64,000 nucleotides of DNA from Stigmatella erecta. GTDB taxonomy: Bacteria; Myxococcota; Myxococcia; Myxococcales; Myxococcaceae. Within the stretch, counting starts at the first letter, position 1. Every line of letters starts with the position of its first letter. A model generated the notes under the pieces. It saw only the letters and a program-made list of their open reading frames with translations. It was not told where the DNA came from and did not search any database. The DNA lies in the NCBI RefSeq assembly GCF_900111745.1, contig NZ_FOIJ01000003.1, forward strand, positions 682,001-746,000, given 5' to 3'. Of the stretch, positions 8,775-16,700 are shown piece after piece. The translations under genes and the position numbers were made by a program.

Positions 8775-9965
8775 ATGAGCAAGAAACCCGTGGTGCTGGC
8801 CTTCTCCGGCGGTCTGGACACCTCCTTCTGCGTCGTCTACCTGCGCGAGCAGGGCCACGCCGTCACCACCGTCACCGTGGACACCGGCGGCTTCAGCGCC
8901 GACGCCCTGAAGCGCATGCCCGAGCAGTCGGCGCGCCTGGGCGCCGTGGCCCACCACACGGTGGATGGCCGCACGCTGCTCTTCGACAGCTACCTGCGCC
9001 ACCTGCTCGCCGGCAACGTGCTGCGCGGCCAGGCCTACCCCCTGAGCGTCTCCGCCGAGCGCGTCTGCCAGGCCACCGAGGTGGTGCGCATGGCGCGCCA
9101 GGTGGGCGGCCAGGCCCTGGCCCACGGCTCCACCGGCGCCGGCAATGATCAGATCCGCTTCGATGTGGCCTTCCGCGCCCTGGCGCCGGACCTGGACCTC
9201 ATCACCCCCATCCGCGACCTGTCCCTGAGCCGGGCGCAGGAGATGTCCTACCTGGCCGAGCGCGGCTTCTCCATGCCCGCCAAGACGGCGGCCTACTCCG
9301 TCAACGAGGGCATGTGGGGCACCTCCGTGGGCGGCAAGGAGACGCACGACTCCTGGAGCGCGCTGCCGGAGGCCGCCTACCCGGGCGGCGTGGTGCCCAG
9401 TGATTTGGCGCCCCGCACGCTGGTGGTGGGCTTCGACAAGGGCCGGCCGGTGTCGCTGGACGGCAAGGCGCTGTCGCCCGTGGAGATCATCGCCGAGCTG
9501 AACACCGTGGGGCAGCCCTACGGCGTGGGGCGCGGCGTGCACCTGGGCGACACCATCCTGGGCATCAAGGGCCGCGTGGGCTTCGAGGCGCCCGCGGCGG
9601 TGATGCTCATCACCGCGCACCGGGAGCTGGAGAAGCTGGTGCTCTCCGGCAAGCAGCTCTTCTGGAAGGAGACGCTGGGCAACCTCTACGGCACGCTGCT
9701 GCACGAGGGGCACTTCTTCGATCCGCTGGCGCGTGACTTGGAGTCCTTCCTCACCTCCTCACAGGAGCGCGTCACGGGGGACGTGCGGCTGACGCTCCAG
9801 CCGCGCGCGCTGCTGGTGGAAGGCGTGCGCTCGCCTTACTCGCTCATGGACGCCAAGGTGGCCAGCTACGGCGAGGCCAACCACATGTGGACGGGAGCAG
9901 AAGCCGCGGGCTTCGCGAAGGTGTATGGCGTGGCACAAACCCTGGCCCTCAAGGTGAAATCATGA
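8775..9965 (+). CDS. argG: Argininosuccinate synthase
   Basis: Joins citrulline and aspartate using ATP. The PP-loop ATP-pyrophosphatase motif AFSGGLDTSFC lies at residues 9-19. Further in are STGAGNDQIRFDVA and SVNEGMWG, both typical of the family. The start at 8775 (MSKKPVVLAFSGG) follows a GAAGGAAT ribosome-binding site; 396 residues. Its stop overlaps the next start as ATGA, so the downstream P-loop gene is almost certainly co-translated. Confidence 0.94.
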   Translation: MSKKPVVLAFSGGLDTSFCVVYLREQGHAVTTVTVDTGGFSADALKRMPEQSARLGAVAHHTVDGRTLLFDSYLRHLLAGNVLRGQAYPLSVSAERVCQATEVVRMARQVGGQALAHGSTGAGNDQIRFDVAFRALAPDLDLITPIRDLSLSRAQEMSYLAERGFSMPAKTAAYSVNEGMWGTSVGGKETHDSWSALPEAAYPGGVVPSDLAPRTLVVGFDKGRPVSLDGKALSPVEIIAELNTVGQPYGVGRGVHLGDTILGIKGRVGFEAPAAVMLITAHRELEKLVLSGKQLFWKETLGNLYGTLLHEGHFFDPLARDLESFLTSSQERVTGDVRLTLQPRALLVEGVRSPYSLMDAKVASYGEANHMWTGAEAAGFAKVYGVAQTLALKVKS

Positions 9966-11026
9966 AGGTACACGTCGACAAGGTGGGCAGCGTCACCCGC
10001 AACCTGCGGCTGGGCCGGACCGTGAGCCTCACCACCGATATCCAGGCGGTGGAGGGCGCGGTCATCGCCGCGCGCATCCACGGCGAGAAGTCCGTCTACA
10101 ACCAGCTCGAGGACGTGCACGGCCGGCTGGTGACGCTGCACGGCGGGGACATCATCGTCGGGGCGCTCGGCCACCGCAACGCGCTGCACGGCTACGAGGG
10201 CGTGGTGCCCGAGAAGGTGGAGGCCGGCCAGCGCCTGCACGTGCTCAACATGGGCGGCGTCATCGGCCAGTGCACCTCGCACAACCCGGGCGTGGGCACC
10301 CCCTTCGATGCGGAGGTGCTCGGCCAGGTGCTCGTGTTTCCCGAGTTCCAGTCCCGCACGGGCCAGCCGGCCCACATCCGCGCCGGCGCGCTCCGGGGCT
10401 CGGAGAAGCCAGTCACCGTCCCGGTGGTGTACGTGGTGGGCACCTGCATGAACGCGGGCAAGACGTACGCCGCGTGCGCGCTGGTGCGCAGGCTCTCCCA
10501 GGCGGGCTACCGCGTGGGCGGCGCCAAGCTCACGGGCGTGTCGCTCATGCGCGACACGCTGAGCATGCGTGACTCGGGCGCCGAGGTGGTGATGGACTTC
10601 ACCGACGCGGGCACCGTGTGCACCAGCCCCCGGACCGCCGCCCCGGTGTCCCGCATTATCCTCTCCGAGCTGGCGGCCGCCGAGGTGGACGTCATCGTCG
10701 CGGAGACGGGCGACGGCATCATGGGCGAGTACGGCGTGCAGTCGATCCTCGCCGACCCGGGCCTGCGAGGCCTGGGCAGCTCCTTCATGCTCTGCGCCAA
10801 TGATCCGGTGGGGGCCTCCGGCGGCGTGCGTCACCTGAAGGAGACGTACGGCATCACCGTGGACGTGGTGGCCGGTCCCGCCACCGACAACCGGGTGGGC
10901 ATCCGCTTCGTCGAGCGCGAAGTGGGCGTGCCCGCCCGCAATGCCCGCGCGGACGCGGCGGGCCTGGGCAATCTCATCCTGGAGCGGCTCACGCCCCAGC
11001 TTGGTACCGGTCGGAGGAGCGCATGA
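9962..11026 (+). CDS. P-loop NTPase of unknown function inside the arginine operon
   Basis: A 354-residue soluble protein with a Walker A motif GTCMNAGKT at residues 160-168, followed by a dethiobiotin-synthetase/DUF1611-like region (VIVAETGDG as a Walker B-like strand). The first 150 residues form a separate beta-rich domain with many Gly and Val. It overlaps argG upstream and argC downstream (ATGA at both ends), so it is translated with arginine enzymes. No arginine enzyme has this architecture. The operon lacks a glutamate N-acetyltransferase (argA/argJ) and argD. A DUF1611 relative (DgcN) is reported as a D-glutamate N-acetyltransferase, which makes an acyl-glutamate role thinkable, but similarity to DUF1611 is only my impression. 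I do not assign a function. Confidence 0.7.
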   Translation: MKVHVDKVGSVTRNLRLGRTVSLTTDIQAVEGAVIAARIHGEKSVYNQLEDVHGRLVTLHGGDIIVGALGHRNALHGYEGVVPEKVEAGQRLHVLNMGGVIGQCTSHNPGVGTPFDAEVLGQVLVFPEFQSRTGQPAHIRAGALRGSEKPVTVPVVYVVGTCMNAGKTYAACALVRRLSQAGYRVGGAKLTGVSLMRDTLSMRDSGAEVVMDFTDAGTVCTSPRTAAPVSRIILSELAAAEVDVIVAETGDGIMGEYGVQSILADPGLRGLGSSFMLCANDPVGASGGVRHLKETYGITVDVVAGPATDNRVGIRFVEREVGVPARNARADAAGLGNLILERLTPQLGTGRRSA

Positions 11027-12093
11027 GTCGGGTTCACGCCTATATCCTGGGAGCGTCGGGTTTCGGAGGCGGCGAGCTGCTGCGGCTGCTGGCCGGGCAC
11101 CCCTCCGTCGCGGGCATCCGCGCGGTGTCCAAGCCGCACGCGGACACCCTGCTCTGGAAGGTGCACCCGCACCTGCGCAGCCTCATGGACGGCCACTTCG
11201 AGGCCGAGCCGGACTGGAAGTGGCTCACGGACTCGCCGCAGCCGGTGGTGTTCTCCTGCCTGGAGGACGAGGAGCTGGCACGTCAGCTCCCCACCCTGGA
11301 GAAGAAGTGGGCCGAGCTGGGGCTCGCCGACCGGATGATCCTCATCGATCTGTCCCCGGACTTCCGGTTGGATCACGCCGGGCGCTACGCCGCCACGCAC
11401 GGCCGCCCCCACCCCACGCCGGAGCTGCTGGAGCGCTTCGTCTACGGGCTCACCGAGTGGCGCCGCGACAAGCTCAAGGGGGCCCGCCGCATCTCCAACC
11501 CGGGGTGCTTCGCCACCGCCGTGCAGCTTGCGCTCTTGCCGGTGGCCGCCACGCCGGGCCTGGGCCTCATCGCCGCCTCGGCCGTCACGGGCTCCTCGGG
11601 CTCCGGGGCGATCCCCGTCGATGTGACACACCACCCCACGCGCGCCCATGACTTCCGCGCCTACCGGCCGCTGGAGCACCAGCAGGAGGCGGAGATCGAC
11701 GTGATGCTCGTGGCGCACAAGGCCTCGCGCCATCGGCTCACCTTCGTGCCGCATTCGGCGCCGCTCGTGCGCGGCATCTTCGCCACCGTGCAGTTCGAGT
11801 GGCCGGAGAACGCCGGGGGCGTGAGCACCGCGTCCCTCACCGCGCAGTACCGCAACTACTACACCGGCTCGCCGTTCATCCGGGTGGTGGAGGGCAGCCC
11901 GCGCCTGGCCTCCGTGGTGGGCAGCAACTTCGTCGACATCGCGGTGGCCACGCGCGGCCGCACCGTGGCGGCGATGGTGGCCCTGGACAACCTGGTGAAG
12001 GGCATGGCGGGCCAGGCGGTGCAGAACCTCAACGTGGCCCTGGGGCTGCCCGAGGACACCGCCCTGCGGCAAGCCGCGTGCTACCCCTGCTGA
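11023..12093 (+). CDS. argC: N-acetyl-gamma-glutamyl-phosphate reductase
   Basis: Reduces N-acetylglutamyl phosphate to the semialdehyde with NADPH. The N-terminus is a dinucleotide fold (AYILGASGFGGGELLRLL) and the catalytic Cys is in NPGCFATA. GSSGSGAIP and the C-terminal YYTGSPFIRV stretch are usual for the family. It is the last gene of the operon, starts inside the stop of the previous gene, and is followed by a strong hairpin at 12133-12167. Confidence 0.93.
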   Translation: MSRVHAYILGASGFGGGELLRLLAGHPSVAGIRAVSKPHADTLLWKVHPHLRSLMDGHFEAEPDWKWLTDSPQPVVFSCLEDEELARQLPTLEKKWAELGLADRMILIDLSPDFRLDHAGRYAATHGRPHPTPELLERFVYGLTEWRRDKLKGARRISNPGCFATAVQLALLPVAATPGLGLIAASAVTGSSGSGAIPVDVTHHPTRAHDFRAYRPLEHQQEAEIDVMLVAHKASRHRLTFVPHSAPLVRGIFATVQFEWPENAGGVSTASLTAQYRNYYTGSPFIRVVEGSPRLASVVGSNFVDIAVATRGRTVAAMVALDNLVKGMAGQAVQNLNVALGLPEDTALRQAACYPC

Positions 12094-12132
12094 CGTTCAC
12101 TGCACGGCGGACAGCAGACAACTCCTGAGGCC

Positions 12133-12167
12133 GCGGAGGGGGTGTCCGGGCTATAAGCCCCCTCCGC
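12133..12167 (+). terminator. Hairpin after argC
   Basis: GCGGAGGGGG (12133-12142) pairs perfectly with CCCCCTCCGC (12158-12167) across a 15-nt loop. There is no U-run, so it may act as a Rho-assisted or weak terminator at the end of the arg operon. Confidence 0.5.
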
Positions 12168-12194
12168 CAGCAACACCCGCCCCAGGAGGGGTGC

Positions 12195-12980
12195 ATGACG
12201 ACGGAAGCCCCAGGATTGCTACAGGCCGTCGCGGAGGTCGCGCGCAAGTCGGGAGACGTGGCGCTCGAGTTCTTCCGCCGAGGCGTCACGGTGGACATCA
12301 AGAAGGACGGCACCCCCGTGACGGTGGCCGACCGGACCGCCGAGAAGACCGCGCGCGACTGGATCGAAGCCCACTTCCCCGAGGACGGCATCCTCGGCGA
12401 GGAGTTCGGCGAGACGCGGCCCGGGGCCCGCCGCCGGTGGATCCTGGACCCCATCGACGGGACGAAGACCTTCATCCGGGGCGTGCCCCTGTGGGGCACC
12501 CTGGTGGCGGTCGCGGAGGGGGATCGCATCCTCGCGGGCGCCGCCTACTTTCCCCCCGTGGGCGAGCTGCTCGCGGCCGCGCCCGGCCAAGGCTGCTTCT
12601 GGAACGACAAGCCCGTGCGGGTGTCCGAGCTCGCCGAGCTGTCCCAGGCGGTGGTGCTGTGCACGGACGAGCGCTTCCAGGTGCATCCGGACCGGGGCGA
12701 GCGGTGGCGCGCGCTCGCGGCCCGCTCGGCGATGGCGCGCACCTGGGGCGACTGCTACGGCTACCTCCTCGTCGCGACGGGCCGTGCCGAGGTGATGGTG
12801 GATGAGATCATGTCCCCCTGGGACGCGGCGGCGCTGCAGCCCATCATCGAGGAGGCGGGCGGCCTCTTCACCGACTGGACGGGAAAGCGCACCGCCTTCG
12901 GCGGCAACTCCATCGCGACGAACGCGGCCCTGGCGCAGCAGGTCCGCGAGCTTCTGGGCGCCCAGGCGCAGCGCCCGTAA
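12195..12980 (+). CDS. hisN: Histidinol-phosphatase of the inositol monophosphatase family
   Basis: A magnesium-dependent phosphatase of the IMPase fold. The metal-binding motifs GEEFGE, DPIDGTK (about residues 86-92) and the C-terminal SPWDAAA are intact. FIRGVPLWGTLVA after the DGTK motif resembles HisN-type histidinol-phosphatases rather than SuhB, so dephosphorylation of histidinol phosphate is the likely role, although other small phosphosugars cannot be excluded. The start at 12195 is preceded by AGGAGGGG. It stands alone; no other his genes are in the window. Confidence 0.8.
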   Translation: MTTEAPGLLQAVAEVARKSGDVALEFFRRGVTVDIKKDGTPVTVADRTAEKTARDWIEAHFPEDGILGEEFGETRPGARRRWILDPIDGTKTFIRGVPLWGTLVAVAEGDRILAGAAYFPPVGELLAAAPGQGCFWNDKPVRVSELAELSQAVVLCTDERFQVHPDRGERWRALAARSAMARTWGDCYGYLLVATGRAEVMVDEIMSPWDAAALQPIIEEAGGLFTDWTGKRTAFGGNSIATNAALAQQVRELLGAQAQRP

Positions 12981-12995
12981 GCAGGCGGAGGGCGC

Positions 12996-13586
12996 TCAGC
13001 GCTCAGGTGGAGGCGGAGTGGCCTCCCCGGGGGGCTCACGCGGGGCTTCGGAGCGCTCGCCCGCCTTCTCCGCCTCGCGCAGGAACTCCGCGTATTCGGC
13101 CTTGCGGGCCTCCGCACGGGCCTGGGCCGCCGCGGCGGCCCGCGCCGAGGCCGCGCGCCCGCTCACCACGGCCCGGTAGCTGAGGAACACCCCCAGGGCG
13201 AAGGCGAGCAGCCGCAGCGCCGCGCCCACCCACCCGTCCCACAGCCCCTCCAGGCCATCCCGCACGAAGTCGAGCGAGAGCACGAAGAACTCCCCGGAGA
13301 GCGCGGCCCCCAGGGCGGTGCTCAGGGGCTTCAGCTCCAGAATGCGCGCGGCGCCGTACGCCAGCAGGGGCAGCGCCGCGAGCACCCACAGGTTCTGCAG
13401 GACGATGCCGATGAGCAGGCGGGGCAGCTCTCCAGGCAGATCCTCGACGCGCGTGCTCAACCGGTAAGCCAGGGAGACGCTCACCATGGAGCCGGCCATC
13501 AACGACAGGAAGCCGAGCCCCAGGATGAACTGGAAGCGGCGAAGGCGGACACGCAGGGGCTCAAGCATTCCAGGGGTGGGGCTCAC
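12996..13586 (-). CDS. Membrane protein of unknown function
   Basis: A 196-residue protein with about four hydrophobic segments: residues 20-42, 58-80, 88-108 and 120-142. The cytoplasm-facing C-terminal tail is Ala/Arg/Glu-rich, probably helical (RAAAAAQARAEARKAEY), and ends in a Pro-rich stretch. I do not recognise the family. It starts 33 bp before the truA stop side of the minus-strand cluster, so it may be co-transcribed with truA and the kinase upstream. Confidence 0.6.
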   Translation of the reverse strand: MSPTPGMLEPLRVRLRRFQFILGLGFLSLMAGSMVSVSLAYRLSTRVEDLPGELPRLLIGIVLQNLWVLAALPLLAYGAARILELKPLSTALGAALSGEFFVLSLDFVRDGLEGLWDGWVGAALRLLAFALGVFLSYRAVVSGRAASARAAAAAQARAEARKAEYAEFLREAEKAGERSEAPREPPGEATPPPPER

Positions 13587-13622
13587 GCCGCGAGAGCCTA
13601 CCGCAAGCCCCCCGGGGCGGCC

Positions 13623-14420
13623 TCAATCCCCGCCGTCGAAGATGTCCGCCGCGTCCCCAGCCTGGCGAGGAGGCGGACCGTCTCCATAAAAGACCTCCTC
13701 CAGCACCAGGCCCTGGGGGGGCGCGGTGGGGCCCGCCCGGGTACGGTCCTTCGAGGCGAGCACCTCGGCCACCCAGGCCTCGGGCCGGCGGCCCTTGCCC
13801 ACCTCCACCAGGGTGCCCACGAGGTTGCGCACCATGTGCTTGAGGAAGGCGGTGCCCTCCACGACGAAGGCCACGGCATCCCCGGCGGTGCCCTCCACGC
13901 TCAACCGGCGCACCTCCCGCACGGCATGCGCCGCCTGGCAGTCCGAGGCCCGGAAGGCGGAGTAGTCGTGCCGCCCGAGCAGGGAGGTGGCGGCGCGGGC
14001 CATGGCCTCCACCTGGAGGGGGGCGTAGATTTCCCAGTGGGTGAGGCGGCGCAGCGGCGAGCGGTACGGCAGGTTGCTCACCCGGTAGCGGTAGCGCTTG
14101 CCCCGGGACCAGCGCCGGGGGTCGAACTCCGCGGCCACCTCCTCGGCCCGGACGATCGCGATGTCCTCGGGCAGCAGGCCGTTGAGGCCCCGGTGGTACG
14201 CCTTGAGCGGCAACTGGCGCTCCGTGTCGAAGCACACCACCTGTCCCGTGGCGTGGACCCCGGAGTCGGTCCGCCCCGCGGCCACCACCTCCACGGGGGC
14301 CCCGAGCAGCTTGCCCAGCGCGTCGCCCAGCTCCGCCTGGACGGAGCGGCCATTGCGCTGCACCTGCCACCCCACGTACCGGGAGCCGTCGTATTCGATC
14401 GTCAGTTTCAGGCGAGGCAT
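13623..14420 (-). CDS. truA: tRNA pseudouridine(38-40) synthase TruA
   Basis: Isomerises uridines 38-40 in the tRNA anticodon arm. The catalytic Asp is residue 52 in GRTDSGVHA. Other family motifs are IEYDGSRYVGWQ at the N-terminus and FLKHMVRNLVGTLVEVG near the C-terminus. Length (265 residues) and start (MPRLKLTIEYDG) are normal. It lies 21 bp downstream of the Ser/Thr kinase gene on the same strand. Confidence 0.95.
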   Translation of the reverse strand: MPRLKLTIEYDGSRYVGWQVQRNGRSVQAELGDALGKLLGAPVEVVAAGRTDSGVHATGQVVCFDTERQLPLKAYHRGLNGLLPEDIAIVRAEEVAAEFDPRRWSRGKRYRYRVSNLPYRSPLRRLTHWEIYAPLQVEAMARAATSLLGRHDYSAFRASDCQAAHAVREVRRLSVEGTAGDAVAFVVEGTAFLKHMVRNLVGTLVEVGKGRRPEAWVAEVLASKDRTRAGPTAPPQGLVLEEVFYGDGPPPRQAGDAADIFDGGD

Positions 14421-14441
14421 GGGGACGGACGCGGCAAGGGC

Positions 14442-15680
14442 CTAGCGGTACTTCAACCAGGCCGCGAGGAGCTCCGCCACCATCTTGTTCACGGAGACGC
14501 CATTGCGCTGGGCCACCGCCTCCAGCGCGGCGAGCTGCTCCGTGGGCAGCGGAACGCTCAGGAGCCGCTCGGAGAGGTTGCGCCTCTCGCGGAGCCCGGG
14601 GAGCCCCCCGGGCGCGGGGGGCGGCGCCAAAGCCAGCGCCACGGGAGGCAGCATGGAGGGATCCGACTTCGCCTCCTCCAGCTCCAGCACCTCCTCCAGC
14701 CCGGAGGTCTGCTGCACCAGCCGCCCCTGCTCCGCCTGCATCTCGTCCAGGAACAGCTGGCGCAGGAAGTTGGAGAGGTGAAGCTGGGAGGGGGTGAACT
14801 CGTAGGCGTTGAGGAAGGCGTCGATGGCCGCGCGCATCTCCGCGGCCGTCTGGTAGCGGCGATCCCGGTCCTTCTCGAGCGCCTTCATCAGGATGGCCTC
14901 GACGGGCTCGGGAATGTCCGCCTTGAAGTAGGACGGGGCGTAAATCTTCCCCTCGGTGATGCTGCGCATCACCGCCACCTCGGACTCGCCCGTGAAGAGC
15001 TTGAAGCCGGTGAGCCACTCGTAGAGCGCCACCCCCACCGAGAAGATGTCGCTGCGGCAGTCCACCACCTTGCCCTGGCACTGCTCGGGGCTCATGTAGC
15101 TGATCTTGCCCTTGAGCTCCCCGGAGCGCGTCTCCTCCACCTGGTTGGTGGCCTTGGCGATGCCGAAGTCGAGCACCTTCACCATGCCGTCGAAGGCCAC
15201 GAAGATGTTCTCGGGCGTCACGTCCCGGTGGACGATGTTCAGCGGGTTGCCGTAGAGGTCCACCTTCCGGTGCGCGTAGTGCAGCCCCGCGCACACGTCC
15301 GAGGCGATCTTCAGCGCGTACACCATGGGGAACGGGATGCCCAGCTCCTCGGCCTTGGGGATGATGCGCCGCATGTCCCGGCCGAAGATGTACTCCATGG
15401 CGATGAAGTAGCTCTCGCCGATCTTCCCCAGGTCGTGGATCTGCACGATGTTGGGGTGGTTGAGCTGCGCGGCGAGCCGGGCTTCGTTGAGGAACATCTT
15501 CACGAAGCTGGCGTGCTTGGACAGGTGCGGGCGGATGCGCTTGATGACGACGGGCGTCTCCAGCCCCTCCCCATCCACCTGGTGCGCCAGGAAGATCTCC
15601 GCCATCCCCCCCACCGCGATGCGGTCGATGAGCTGGTACTTGCCGAAACGGCTGGTATCTCGCGAGGCGCCGGTGGACAT
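14442..15680 (-). CDS. Ser/Thr protein kinase with a C-terminal RHH-like segment
   Basis: Eukaryote-like kinase. Visible motifs are the Gly loop IAVGGMAEIF (residues 20-29), the ATP Lys in PVVIKRI, the catalytic HRDVTPEN, DFGIAKA, and SYMSPEQ followed by DIFSVGVALYEWLTG. The kinase domain ends near residue 290. There is no transmembrane segment, so it is soluble. A Pro-rich linker leads to a last ~35 residues, beginning SVPLPTEQLAALEAVA, that look like a short beta strand plus two helices, the pattern of a ribbon-helix-helix (CopG-type) dimer. That resemblance is by eye. This is a common myxobacterial kinase type with an unusual tail. Substrate unknown. Confidence 0.88.
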   Translation of the reverse strand: MSTGASRDTSRFGKYQLIDRIAVGGMAEIFLAHQVDGEGLETPVVIKRIRPHLSKHASFVKMFLNEARLAAQLNHPNIVQIHDLGKIGESYFIAMEYIFGRDMRRIIPKAEELGIPFPMVYALKIASDVCAGLHYAHRKVDLYGNPLNIVHRDVTPENIFVAFDGMVKVLDFGIAKATNQVEETRSGELKGKISYMSPEQCQGKVVDCRSDIFSVGVALYEWLTGFKLFTGESEVAVMRSITEGKIYAPSYFKADIPEPVEAILMKALEKDRDRRYQTAAEMRAAIDAFLNAYEFTPSQLHLSNFLRQLFLDEMQAEQGRLVQQTSGLEEVLELEEAKSDPSMLPPVALALAPPPAPGGLPGLRERRNLSERLLSVPLPTEQLAALEAVAQRNGVSVNKMVAELLAAWLKYR

Positions 15681-15722
15681 CGGCCCCGCACGATAGCCGA
15701 TAACCGTGTGACAGCACCGTGA

Positions 15723-16700
15723 CTAACGCAGCTGGAGCACCTGGACCTTGAGCCCCGCGGGGGCCTCCGGAGATGACGGAAAGTCGACAGCCGAGGGGCC
15801 CAACGCCACCCCGGGGCGCGCGGTGCGGCCCGCCCGGGCGGTGCCCTCCATCACCAGGGCCTCGAAGCGGCGGGGCGTCAGGGGCGCCAGGTTGCAGCAC
15901 GCCACCAACCGGCCTCCGGGCGCCACCACCCGCGCGGCGGCCTCGGCCAGCAGCGGGTAGTCCCGCGCCGCCGAGAAGCGCGTGCTGCGCGTGGTGGAGA
16001 ACGAGGGCGGATCCGAGATGACGACATCGAACGTCTCGCCCTTCTTCGCCAGACGCCCGAGCCAGTCGAAGACGTCCCCGGCGACGTAGTCGTACCGGTC
16101 CACCGGCTGGCCGTTGAGGCGCGCGTTCTCCTCGCCCCAGTCCAGCACCCGCCGGCTGCTGTCGAGGTTGAGCACCCGCTTGGCCCCGCCCGCGGTGGCC
16201 ACCACGCCGAAGGCACAGGTGTAGGAGAAGAGGTTGAGCACCGTGAGCCCCTTCACCTCCCCGTGCAGCCAGGCCCGCGTCTCCCGCATGTCCAGGTACA
16301 GCCCCACCGAGAGCCCCTGCGCCGGACGGATGCGGAAGCGAAGGCCGTTCTCCAGCGCCTCCAGGGACTCCACCGGCTCGCCTCGCGCGGGCGCCTCGGG
16401 GGCCACCACGTCGCGGGCCACGTTGGCCAGCACCCGCGCCTCCCGGGGACGGCGCTTGAGGTAGAGGCTCCGGGGCGCCCACGCCTCCCAGGCCGCATCG
16501 AGCAGGGCCTGCTCCTCGGCGGCAGAGAAGTCCCGGTACAGGCTGACCACGGGCAGCCCCGCGAAGCTGTCCACGGTGACGTCGGGCACGCCGTCCGGCG
16601 CGCCATTCACCCACCGGAACGCGGTGGTGTGAGGGTCCGCCAGCAGCGCGCCCCGCCGCGCCCGGGCCTCGCGGAGCCGTCCGGTGAGGGAGGTGCTCAT
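15723..16700 (-). CDS. SAM-dependent rRNA methyltransferase, RlmI/RlmKL-like
   Basis: A class I methyltransferase. The SAM site is in VLNLFSYTCAFGVVATAGGA (about residues 152-171) and the catalytic/target motif is ISDPPSFS, as in the RlmI and RlmK families that make m5C or m7G in 23S rRNA. The N-terminus lacks a clear PUA domain, so it is shorter than RlmI (325 residues). The start at 16700 overlaps the upstream amidohydrolase stop (ATGA); the same frame is open further upstream, but that sequence is antisense-like and lies inside the amidohydrolase gene. Exact target base unknown. Confidence 0.8.
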   Translation of the reverse strand: MSTSLTGRLREARARRGALLADPHTTAFRWVNGAPDGVPDVTVDSFAGLPVVSLYRDFSAAEEQALLDAAWEAWAPRSLYLKRRPREARVLANVARDVVAPEAPARGEPVESLEALENGLRFRIRPAQGLSVGLYLDMRETRAWLHGEVKGLTVLNLFSYTCAFGVVATAGGAKRVLNLDSSRRVLDWGEENARLNGQPVDRYDYVAGDVFDWLGRLAKKGETFDVVISDPPSFSTTRSTRFSAARDYPLLAEAAARVVAPGGRLVACCNLAPLTPRRFEALVMEGTARAGRTARPGVALGPSAVDFPSSPEAPAGLKVQVLQLR

